Below, piece after piece: positions 49,255 through 59,003 of a stretch of DNA of 64,000 bases. How positions within the stretch are numbered: the first letter of the stretch is position 1; the number at the start of each line of letters is the position of its first letter. The stretch is from the NCBI RefSeq assembly GCF_000715075.1, contig NC_134082.1, forward strand, positions 101,782,399 through 101,846,398. The letters are read 5' to 3'. A program made the position numbers and the translations under genes. The notes under the pieces were generated by a model. It made no database searches, had not been told where the DNA came from, and saw only the letters and a program-made list of their open reading frames with translations. The stretch is from Nicotiana tabacum (lineage: Eukaryota; Streptophyta; Magnoliopsida; Solanales; Solanaceae).

Positions 49255-51898
49255 TGTCACGACCCAAACTAAAGGGCCATGACTAGCACCCGACCACACT
49301 TGCCGAGCACCAACGTATATTTCATCTAACCTTCATTATTATCTTTTAGGGCTGACGAGATCAATATAAATGGTAGACCTAGATCATGGACAACCAGCAA
49401 TAAAATATGACGGCATGAACATACATAGCAGGGGATGACCAGACAATCAAGAAACTGCGTATAAGGTATGAGCTACCACGCTACTATGAAAGACTATACA
49501 ACAAAAACTAGCCGACAAGGCATACCAAACTATACATGAGCCGACACATGTCTATGAGCCTCTAAAAGAACATAAGTGTTGCAACATAGCCGGAACAGGG
49601 CCCCGACATACCCATAATGTCTATAACAAAAATTGCATACCAAGACCAAGGCAAGTCCGGAGAAGGGATCTCGCCAATCACCGCTGAACTGGACAGTCTA
49701 CTGTGGTGGGGGAGCTGCACCTGCCTGTCTATCAGGACCTGCAGCACGACATGCAGCGTCCACAAATAAAAGGACGTCAGTACGAATAAAGTACTGAGTA
49801 TGTAAGGCAAGGAACCATAAATACGATCAGTAATGTAAGCAAGGATAGAGAATATACAACCTGTAACATCTTAGTACCTCTGAGGGCTACTTACATGAAA
49901 TGCATGATACATATGTATAAATACATAAACCTTTAAAGCATTCGCCTCTGTGGGCATCATCATCATCATATTGTACCCGGCCATAATAGGCTCGGTAGAA
50001 TCGTACCCGGCCACGTGGAGCTCGGTAAAACCCAACTGATCAGTGGTTGCACAATAGGTGCTGTAACCGGCCAACTATAGCGTGGCTCGGTAGAGTAAAA
50101 TAGATACATATATATAATGCATGCTCGACTCATGGAATCACATTATAAACCTTTCGGAGTGACGTAAGGTCGGTATCCTCTATACACGTTATTAGGACTA
50201 ACTCTTCACTATGAACCTTATAAGATTTAGGAAGTACGAACAACATTGATAACATAAGAATAAGAGAAGTAACATTAACATCAATCGTTCCATAAGAGGG
50301 AAAACAATGTAAGTACTGCTAGCTTCTAAGAGTAGAGTATCTTTGGAAGCTCGTTCATTACATTATGTACAATCGGAGTCGTGCAAAAGAAGGAAAGGGA
50401 TAGCCTCACATACCTTGTATATACTTCCCCAATCTCAAGCTATGCAATTGTCAAAACTCCTTAGTCTACAATAAGAGAAACGATACTATCGTTATCATTT
50501 AAGCGTCATAACTATTATGTATCGACCACAACCTATTTTACGATGAAACGGACAGCACCTCCCCTATATATATGACCTCACACCATTCAAAACAGTCACC
50601 AAACAGCCCAAACAACATCAATAATAAACATATTGAGCCTCTCAAAATAGTCCACACACAGCCTAATCACTCCATACATACGACAACCACCGTAGTCGTG
50701 TCAAACAACCTGGAAATGTTACGAATAACTATCAGCCCATACCCCTACATATATATGGTGTTTCTCCACACCCTTCCTCATCCAAAACTCCACAAGATAG
50801 TAGTAAAATACGCAGCCCAACAACTACGCAAAACAGTCCACAAAACAATAACATTACTACCAAACCTTTCGATATATATCTCACAAGTTCTAGCTTCAAT
50901 GGCTTAGCCGCAACTTGGATAATCTTAAATACATATAGAGTAAGAGGTTCCTTACCTTTATACAGAAAGAATAACTCCAATTTGACCTTAAATTTCCATG
51001 AAATATCCCTCCAATGCTGCCACAACAACAAAAGAGCGAAACTAGCGATCAATTAGTGTTTTTCGGCACTAGAATCACTTTAGAAGGATTGAAATCACCT
51101 AGGATTGATATTAAGAACATGAGGGAGTATTTACACAACATAAACCCTTTAAAACAACCTCTCACACGAGCTGGAACGACACAAAAATGAGCAACAACAA
51201 GAAGAACAAGAGACTTACTAGCGCCACGGAATTCCCGACACTTGATTTGTGTTGTTTGCCCTTTTTGGGTCTTGAATCTTGAGAGAACCTTGAGAGGATG
51301 TTCCTAGGGTTCTAAGGTCTGAAAATAGTGAAAATAAATGACTTAAAACGGGTTGGAGGCATCCTATATAGGTCCAAATATCTTAAACCGACTTAGTGGG
51401 CCCCATAGAGAGGTGCTTGGCGCAGTCTCGCGAAAACGCGAATATCTCTCTACTCCGAGATCGTATCGATGAACGGTTTAATGCGTTGGAAACTAGACTC
51501 CTAGATATTTAATTTGGTTGGTAGATCACCCCATAATTCCTTGTAAATTATGAGAAAAGATTAGAAACATTTGACCCAATGTTTAAGTAAAATTATGAAC
51601 CTAAGTTGCGACAACTTTTGTCGACTTTTGTTTCATAACTCGTTTGACTTCAAGACTTATGATACGGATATTATATGATTAAAATACCTTAATAAATGAC
51701 CTCTTGAGTATATTAAGCACCGCTAGATTACCTGAAAATACGAGTTACAACATCCTTGATTCGTTTAACTTCTAATACTGGTTAATCACCCTTATACACT
51801 CTTGTATCACTTAAGACCAATAGGATTGACTTCTTATCATCTCAAAGATAATTCCTTCTTGGATTTATATTAACTAGTATATGGCATGAACTAACACA
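49255..51898 (-). mobile_element. solo LTR E (gypsy, Tekay-like), 2.64 kb
   Basis: Low end TGTCACGACCCAAAC and high end CTAACACA give TG...CA ends on the reverse strand. Five-base flanks TGGGG and TGTGG differ at one base, so the boundary is likely but not certain. Inside are three CCGGCC-x-CTCGG segments (49976-50090), a TATA-like CTATATAGG near 51365 (reverse) and a short CGCGAAAACGCG patch (51430). This family differs from the other Tekay-like LTRs. Confidence 0.65.
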
Positions 51899-51903
51899 TG
51901 TGG

Positions 51904-53236
51904 ATATGGGTTGTAACACTGACACGCCTTTGTTCTGCGGATGATATGATACTATTTTGTAAAGGTGATTATGCATCAGTAATGCTCATGCTAAGGGGAC
52001 TCAAGTCATTCTCGAATACATCTGGTACGACAGTTAATGCAAATAAATTGAATATCTTCTATGCAAATATGAATGGAAGAGAGATGGAAGACATATGTGA
52101 GCTGACAAGATATAAGAAAGGTAAACTACCATTGAAGTACGTTGGAGTGCCTATATCCCTAAAGAAACTAAGTGCGGTAGATTGTGAAATGCTGATAGAC
52201 AAGATACTAGTAAGGATAAAAGGATGGGGATCCAGGAACTTATCGTATGCAGGGAGAACTCAATTGGTAAATGCAGTGTTGTTGCACCTGCGCTCATACT
52301 GGGCATCCATATTCCTTCTTTCAAAAAGGATAATGAAAGACATTATAGCTATATGTAAAAATTACTTACGGGATGGAAAAAGTGTCACGAACAAATCACC
52401 ACTGGTAGCATGGGACCTAGTCTGCCGACCAAAAAGAGAGGGAGGATTAGGAATACAAGATTGTTTGGCATGGAATGAAGCAGCATTGGCAACATATGTA
52501 TGGAATATAGAGCAAAAAAGTGATTTATTATGGGTTAAATGGGTAAATCACATATACATAAAGGGCAAGGAATGGTGGAAATACAATCCACCACAAGATA
52601 GTGCATGGTATTGGAAGAAGATATGTGATATGAAAACAGTTTTTGCTTTAGGATTTGAACAAAAAGGGTGGAAGGAGCAAAGGAATAGATACATAGTAAA
52701 TGAAAGATACCAATGGAGAAGAGGAGAAGCACCTAAGTGACCATATGCACGATAGATTTGGAATAGATTAAATGTTCCAAATTACTATTTTCATAGATTG
52801 GTTGATCATGAGACAGAGACTACTTACAAAGGACAGATTACATATAATGGGAGTGAGCCAGGAGAGATCATGTCTACTATGTGGAATGCGGGATAAAACA
52901 GTACATAATCTTTACTTCGAGTGCCATTTCTCCAAAAGATGCATTGATGAACTATGCAACTGGTTGAGAATAAAGCTGAAACAACCAGATATGCAGAGCA
53001 TTTGGAGAAAAATAGAAAGATGTATAAAAGGGAAAATATGATGAGGATTTGTGACCTCAATCATCATAGCAATAATGTATGAAATATGGCGAGCAAGGAA
53101 TGAAGCTCCATGGAATCAGAAAGTGCCAATGCCAACAAAGATGTGGAATAGCATAAAAGAGGATAGAAAATACAGGCTACAACTAATAGAAGCTAACAGA
53201 AATAATAGGAAAGAAATAGAGTGGATCAATCATTAG
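51904..53236 (+). pseudogene. LINE ORF2 C-terminal reverse transcriptase and zinc-finger region, disrupted
   Basis: The RT catalytic box reads LTRLCSADDMILFCKGD, where F-A-D-D is the norm. The Asp pair is kept and the preceding Phe is Ser. It continues through LPLKYVGVPI, KGWGSRNLSYAGRTQLVNAV and KREGGLGIQD for 280 open codons from 51898 to 52740. After a frameshift and stop come LTKDRLHIMG and the zinc-finger segment CLLCGMRDKTVHNLYFEC (zf-RVT, about 52870-52925), then a tail with MYEIWRARNEAPW. This is the usual end of plant L1 ORF2; a 200 bp 3' UTR and poly(A) follow. Confidence 0.88.
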
Positions 53237-53448
53237 TACAGATAGGAAAAAGCAATGACTATGCAAGAGTGTAGAACTAGCTTCTAACTGTGCAGACCTA
53301 CCTAGTAGAGATGCTCAAGGAGAAAAGAATGATATAGTTGTGACGTTGAGCTAGATAGAATAGCTTATAGATTATGGTAGGGATATATCACTTGTAAATA
53401 ACTGTCTGGTGGGGATCAATACAAATTTTTCTTTCACCAAAAAAAAAA
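53237..53448 (+). other. LINE 3' UTR and poly(A) tail
   Basis: Non-coding 200 bp ending TTTTTCTTTCACCAAAAAAAAAA, the typical end of plant L1 elements. The first copia bases follow as AAAGATTTTCTCTC. Confidence 0.8.
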
Positions 53449-53454
53449 GATTTT

Positions 53455-54387
53455 CTCTCTAAAAATTTTGAAATAAAAGATATGGGTGATACATCCTATG
53501 TGGTAGAAATAGAAATATTTTGTGATAGATCACAAAGATTATTGGGATTGTCTCATAAAGGCCATATTGAAAGAGTTCTAGAGAGATTTAATATGAACAA
53601 TTGTTCAACAAAAATTGTTCTAATTCAAAAAGGGTGACAAATTTAGTCTCATGCAATGACCTAAGAATGATGTAGAACAAAAAAAATGGAATCAATTCTT
53701 TACTCTTATATTGTTGGTAGTCTGATGTATGTTCAGACTTGCACAAGACTGAATATTAATTTTGCGGTTGGAATACTAGGAAGGTATCAGAGTAACCTAG
53801 GAATTGATAATTGGATAGCTACAAAGAAAGCTTTGAGGTACCTGAAAGGAACGAAGGATTAGATGCTCATGCATAGAAGATCCAATCATTTGGAAGTAGT
53901 TGGATACTCGAATTCAGATTTCGCTGGATGTATTGATACTAGAAAGTCCACGTTTGATTATTTGTTCTAATTAGCTGAAGGAGCAATATCATGGAAGAGT
54001 GCCAATCAGTCTGCCATTGCTACATCCATGATAGAAGCAGAATTTTTGGCATGTTTTGAAGCCACAATTCATGCATTATGGCTGCGAAACTTAATTTCAA
54101 GAGTTGGGGATGTCGACACCATTACCAAGCCGCTGAAAATTTATTGTGATAATTCTGCAGCAGTATTCTTTTCTAAGAACGATAAGTACTCTAAAGGTTC
54201 CAATCATATAAAATTAAAGTACTTTACCGTCAAGGAGGAAGTCCAGAAACAAAGAGTGTCACTTGAGCATATTAGAACTGATCTCATGATTGCTAATCCA
54301 TTAACGAAAGGTTCACAACCAAAGATATTTAAAGAACATGTACATAGAATGGGTTTTGACAGTATTTATGATGTTTTGACACTCTGA
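53455..54387 (+). pseudogene. Ty1/copia reverse transcriptase end and RNase H, disrupted
   Basis: Continues the copia frame after the LINE: KNFEIKDMGDTSYVVEIEIF, GHIERVLERFNMNN, then YIVGSLMYVQTCTRLNINFAVG (about 53703-53770). RNase H words are YSNSDFAGC (Asp), SMIEAEFLACFEA (Glu), IYCDNSAAVFFSKN (Asp) and HIRTDLMIANPLTKG, where the last Asp of the usual ADPLTK is Asn. The final 119 codons (54028-54387) are open to a natural TGA after YDVLTL. Stops are present further upstream. Confidence 0.88.
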
Positions 54388-54703
54388 GCTCATTTATATG
54401 TTTCTATAGATTTCCTGTTTCTCATAATGGTGTACATCTTATTGTTTTGAGATATTACAGAATAAGTCTCAATGATAGATTATTGTGGACCATAATATTT
54501 TATAGTTTATGGACCTAATACAATGAATTGCTAATTTTGTAGTACATGGAAGGGAGTATGTAGACAAAATATGTATGACATCCATAATTCACTTTTAGTA
54601 GTTTATCGTATTTTGGTATTTATGATGGAAATTTTAGAAGAGATTTGCTAATGCGCAACCAATGTTTATATTACTAAATATTAATATTATGTGATTATTG
54701 GGC

Positions 54704-54715
54704 CAAGTGGGAGAA
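54704..54715 (+). other. copia polypurine tract
   Basis: CAAGTGGGAGAA, the standard tract of plant copia elements, followed by CGTAAG where TG would open the LTR. Confidence 0.8.
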
Positions 54716-55066
54716 CGTAAGTTTTTTTCCTACTTGTGTGTGCCCCAATAGGTTTAAGGCTCGTAATTAATATATAATGAAAGACAAATCTCGTCCGTCT
54801 GATCAGTTACTTGATAGACGTACCGAATAAAATGAAAACCTCTATAAATTGGTCCTCGCCCCACCCATTAGAGTTGCCACCCATTCTATTCTTCTTTTCC
54901 ATCACTAAAGGCGGCGGTAACAAAAGCTAGGGAAAGGGGCGAGAAACCAATTTCAATTAACACTTCCATTTCAGATAATGACTTCTGTTTCAGGTGTGTT
55001 TTCTGTAACGATTTTGTGTAAGATTATCATGTTCAGATCCTGGTGTAAATTAAAGTTTATGTTTAC
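54716..55066 (+). mobile_element. copia 3' LTR (right end uncertain)
   Basis: Begins after the polypurine tract and has a good TATA box (CTCTATAAATTGG at 54840-54852), followed by a pyrimidine-rich start region. A TTTACA at 55061-55066 could be the end. No matching 5' LTR was seen, so the length is a guess. Confidence 0.55.
54842..54850 (+). promoter_or_regulatory. TATA box of the copia LTR
   Basis: CTATAAATT in CCTCTATAAATTGGTCC, 126 bp into the LTR, as expected for the U3-R border of a copia LTR. Confidence 0.55.
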
Positions 55067-55078
55067 ATGTTCTTGTAG

Positions 55079-55435
55079 TGGAAACAATACGCATTATCAA
55101 AGGCAAAAGCACAAAAGAACTCCAAGGTCCGTTGGGGCTTTAAAGGTAAAGCGCAAATAAAGTGTGGGCTTTAATGAAGAAAGGAGCAAATAGAAAAAAA
55201 ATACAAATATTTATGTGTATTCCAAAACTAATAATTATAAGCATGAATAACAAATATATGAACAAAGAAATTGCAAAAAATATGATAAATTAAAATACCA
55301 ATTGGTTATACTGCTCTTCAGGATTATGCTTATTGGCAAGGAAAAATATGCCTTAGAGCCTTGATGATGATTATGAAGCATAGTCAAACGAAGTGATCCA
55401 CACGTTTGGCGAGGCGGTAGATATTGGGGGAGCAA
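55079..55435. repeat. dispersed intergenic repeat with GCGCAAATAAAG motif
   Basis: Contains AAAGCGCAAATAAAGTGTGGGC and CCTTAGAGCCTTGATGATGA, wording I associate with a dispersed Solanaceae intergenic repeat. No ends or coding potential were recognised. Weakly supported. Confidence 0.25.
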
Positions 55436-55488
55436 TTTTCAGGACCATTTTGAATTTACTTTCCAACACACTTTTCTCAAAAGACTTA

Positions 55489-55707
55489 GAGGGTGTTTGG
55501 ATTGGCTTATTTTAAGTGCTTATTGGCTTTTAAGCACTTTTTTAGTTTGTGTGGTGTTTGGCAATGATAAAAAGTACTTAAAAGCACTTACTTTTAGGCA
55601 TAAAAAGTATAAAAATAAGCCAAAAGCCAAAAGTTGGGTATTACCAACTTATGGCTTTTGGCTTTTAGCTTAAAAGCTATTTTTTATAAGCCAATACAAA
55701 CACCCTC
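55489..55707. mobile_element. MITE with 22 bp terminal inverted repeats (Tourist/PIF-like)
   Basis: The ends GAGGGTGTTTGGATTGGCTT and its inverted partner (55686-55707) match at 21 of 22 bases. Flanking triplets are TTA and CTA, close to the 3 bp duplication of PIF/Harbinger elements. The 219 bp body has no coding. It contains an inner inverted repeat (CCAAAAGCCAAAAGTTGG / CCAACTTATGGCTTTTGG around 55620-55660), so the transcript could fold into a long hairpin. Superfamily is inferred from the ends. Confidence 0.8.
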
Positions 55708-56544
55708 CTAGAGGAACCATATGTCAATTCTAGCAAAGAATTCAAGGATTTGGTGAAGGGAATAATGATGGACTTGGGTAAACCAAACCTGGTGGATTAA
55801 TTCCATTTGAGTTAATTCTATTTTGAGAGGCCGCGATTTTGAGTTAATTGCATTTGGTGGCAGAAGAATATATTCTTGTCACAACCCAAGTTCACCATCC
55901 GTGAACTATCATGATGGCACCTAGTCTCTATGACTAGGTAAGCCTAACAATTTTGGAAAAAGAAACAAAATGAGGAAAAACTAATAAAAACTGAAGATAA
56001 GCAAATATAGAAAACATTTAAGATGTCGCTCGGCATATACCAATACAAGATCTCAAAAACTGAATAATTCCCAAAACCCGGAATCTCATGAAATCACAAG
56101 CAATGAATACTACATTGTGCTCTAACTCCAGAATGTTTAAATCAAGATAAATATAGAAGGGCTAAAATTATAAGAGAGAGTGGAAAGAGACTCCTCGGTC
56201 TGCGGACGGGGGAAATATACCTTGAAGTCTCTAGAGGATCGCCTCGCCTCAAGGGTATTAGGACTAAGTTGAAGTACCTGGATCTGCACATGAAAAACAT
56301 GTACAGAAAGGGCATGAGTACACCACAGTGGTACTCAGTAAGTGCCAAGCCTAATCTTGGTCGAGTAGTGACGAGAAAGTTCAGGGCTCTACTGATTATA
56401 GCTGAAAAACGAGGTAAAACAGTATAAAATACGACAATATAATTAAATGCTAACAGTATGAAGTAACACAGGATAATAAAAATAACAACAACTATAATAG
56501 AGACAAAATAATCATAGAAGGAATACAACTCAACACAGAGATAA

Positions 56545-56775
56545 CAACCGGGGATCTCTCAATATCCCGAGGATCTCTTAGTATCCTCAATATGTGTGTT
56601 GGGGATCTCTCGGTATCCCGAAGATCTCTTAGTATCCTCAATATACGTGCTGGGATCTCTCGGTATCCCGAGGATCTCTTAGTATCCTCAATATACGTGT
56701 TGGGGAGCTCTCGGTATCCCAAGAATCTCTTAGTATCCTCAATATACGTGTTGGGGATCTCTCGGTATCCTACAC
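56545..56775 (-). repeat. 51 bp tandem array, about four units
   Basis: Same half-repeat design as 19745-19940 (GGATCTCT-x-GGTATCC alternating with TAGTATCCTCAATATACGTG). Homologous position in the LTR, about 1.9-2.1 kb from the start. Confidence 0.85.
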
Positions 56776-57749
56776 TATAGTCCAAATTAATATATGTGCA
56801 GGGAATCTCCCGGAATACAAATCCGTAGTCCCAAAGTAAACAAGCAGGGGAGTCTCCCAGGATACCGTCCCGTAGTTCCAAAGTAAACACACAGTAGCAA
56901 CACGAAGAATACTTAATTCAATTCAAATTTCATACCAAGATAAAACAAGTATTTCTAACCTAGCATGTTGTACATAATCCAAATAAGGCAGTTTGAGAAA
57001 ATAAAGCAATTAAGTCAATTAGACATGCTTCCCTAAGCTAACAGCAGGCTTAAATTGCAAGTAGTATTAACAGGAAAGGAGACACAATTATAGTTACTTA
57101 ATGAAAATAGGATTTTCAACCATTAGCACAAGTACGCACTCGTCACCTCACGTATAAGGCATTTCAAATATCAAAAATACCAAATCCTAAGGGGAGTTCC
57201 TCCACACAAGGTTAGGCAAGCCACTTACCTCGAACCGGCTCAAAAATCAATCTGAAACAACATTTTTGCCACGAGCACTCGACTCCAAATGGCCCAAATC
57301 TATTCAAATTAATTGTATAATGTATATATAACTTCAAGTAACTGATTCCACTAATTAATTCTAAGCTAATACGCGGAATTAGGAAAAATGACCAAAATGC
57401 CCCAGGAAACACGTCTCGGAATCGGGTAAAACTTACAAATTTAGAATCCTCATACTCTCACAAGTTCATTTATACCAAAATTATTCCAATCCGACGTCAA
57501 AATCTAGATCGAAACCCCAAAATTAGGCCTAGTATCTTTTCCAATTTTTCTCCAAGTTTTCACCCCAAATTCGAATACAAAGGATGAATTTAAGCATAGA
57601 TTCATGGAAATTAATCAAAACCGAGTAAGAATCACTTACCCAAAACACCCAGGTGAAAATCCCTCTCAAAATCGCCAATCCCAAGCTCCCAATCTATTTC
57701 TAAGGTTTTGAGACTTAAACCCTCGATTCTACCCCTTTTTGACTAGTGA

Positions 57750-57985
57750 AACTGCATCTGCGGCTCTGGGACCGCACGTGCGGTCCCGCTTCTGCGGAGA
57801 CAAGGTCGCACCTACGACTTTTAATTAAACACAAAATTTCCGCACCTGCGACTTCTTTTCCGCAGATGCGGTACCGCTTCTGTGGTACATGGGCTGCATC
57901 TGCGACCTAAGCCCAAAATGCCTCAGACCGCACCTGCGGTCCTCCTACAGCTTCTGCGGTGTCGCACCTGTAGTCCAATACATGC
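57750..57985 (-). repeat. CpG-rich block with CGCACCTGCG / CGCAGATGCGG words
   Basis: About ten words of the type GCACCTGCGG, GCATCTGCG, GCTTCTGCGG in both orientations. It lies 0.69-0.93 kb from the LTR start, next to a splice-donor-like site. Confidence 0.65.
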
Positions 57986-58678
57986 AGGTGCGTTTATGAC
58001 AGGTTCAGCCAACTCCATATTTTCCTAAATCCAATTCAACTTCCGTTAAGCACCCGAAACTCACACGAGGCCCCCAGGACCTCAACCAAACCTGCCAACC
58101 ATCCTAAAACATCATACTAACTTGTTCCAACCTTCGGAACGCTCAAAACAACATCAAAACACCAATGTAACATCGGATTCAAGCCTAAGAACTCCAAAAA
58201 CTCTTAAATTACGCTTTCGATCAAAACGTCTATCAACCCTCGTCCGAATGACCTGAAATTTTGCACACACATCACATTCAAAACTACGGAGCTATTCCAA
58301 CTTCCGAAATTCCATTTCGACCCTTAGATCAAAATCTCACTATCAAACCAGAAACTTCAAAAATTCAACTTTTGGCTTTTCAAGCCTAAATTAGCTACGC
58401 ACCTCCAAAACATAATCCGAACACGCCTCTAAGATCGAAATCACCCAATGGAGCTAACAGAACTGACGGAATTCCATTCCGAGTCCGTCTTCACACTGCT
58501 CTGACTACGGTTCAAATTCTAATGCTTAGACTCTCATTTAGGGACTAAGAGTCCTAAAACTCTCCGAAACTCCAAATAAATCCTCTCGGTAACTCACAAT
58601 GGCAGAAACAAACACAGGGAATGCAGTTAATAGGGGATCGGGGCGTTATTTCTTAAAATTATTGGTCGGGTCGTTACA

Positions 58679-58695
58679 TTATCCTACACTTAAAC
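58679..58695 (-). other. polypurine tract region of the Tekay element
   Basis: Reverse strand TTTAAGTGTAGGATAA abuts the 3' LTR. The purine run is interrupted by T, so it is a weak tract, but it sits at the expected place after CATTCATTCATCCTCGAACG. Confidence 0.65.
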
Positions 58696-58697
58696 AT

Positions 58698-59003
58698 TCA
58701 TTCATCCTCGAACGAGCATAGAGACATACCTGAAGTAGTGAAAAGATGAGGGTAATAGCTGCACATATCCTGCTCGGTCTCCCAGGTCGCCTCCTCGATC
58801 GGCTGACCCCTCCACTGAACCTTCACTGATATAATGTTCTTTGACCTCAGCTTTCGAACCTGTCTGTCCAATATCGCCACTGGCTCCTCAACATAAGATA
58901 GGTCCTTGTCCAACTGGACTGAACTGAAATCCAACACGTGCGACGGATCACCGTGATACTTCTGGAACATTGAAACATGAAATACCGAATGAACTCCTGC
59001 CAA
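58698..59003 (-). pseudogene. Tekay chromodomain (end of pol)
   Basis: The last 100 codons read AGVHSVFHVSMFQKYHGDPS, then the chromodomain VQWRGQPIEEATWETEQDM and YYPHLF, ending SLCSFEDE before the stop. Chromodomains of this type steer integration to heterochromatin marked by histone methylation. The frame differs from the integrase upstream by a one-base loss around 59012 (YELP then LPPSLAG), so the fusion is broken. Apart from that the domain is complete. Confidence 0.92.

Larger units (their letters stand above)
43070..53445 (+). mobile_element. L1-type LINE inserted in copia, with three foreign pieces inside
   Basis: AAAGATTTT flanks the element at 43061-43069 and 53446-53454, and it ends in a poly(A) run after CTTTCACC, the mark of target-primed LINE insertion. 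ORF1 starts at 43131; ORF2 covers endonuclease, RT and a zinc-finger C-terminus. Removing solo LTR D (43663-46380) and the 49086-51903 patch leaves about 4.85 kb, so the LINE was near full length. Stops and frameshifts throughout show it is dead. Confidence 0.9.
55877..58678 (-). mobile_element. 3' LTR of the Tekay element (2.80 kb)
   Basis: Reverse strand start TGTAACGACCCGACC, end GGGTTGTGACA. Contains a 51 bp array related to that at 19745, a CpG-rich block at 57750-57985 and GGTAAGT on the reverse strand at 57634-57640. Confidence 0.92.

Noticed and set aside
51898..52740. A 280-codon open frame as a host gene
   Set aside because: It is the C-terminal part of LINE RT (ADDMILF box and following words) and continues into a zf-RVT segment and poly(A).
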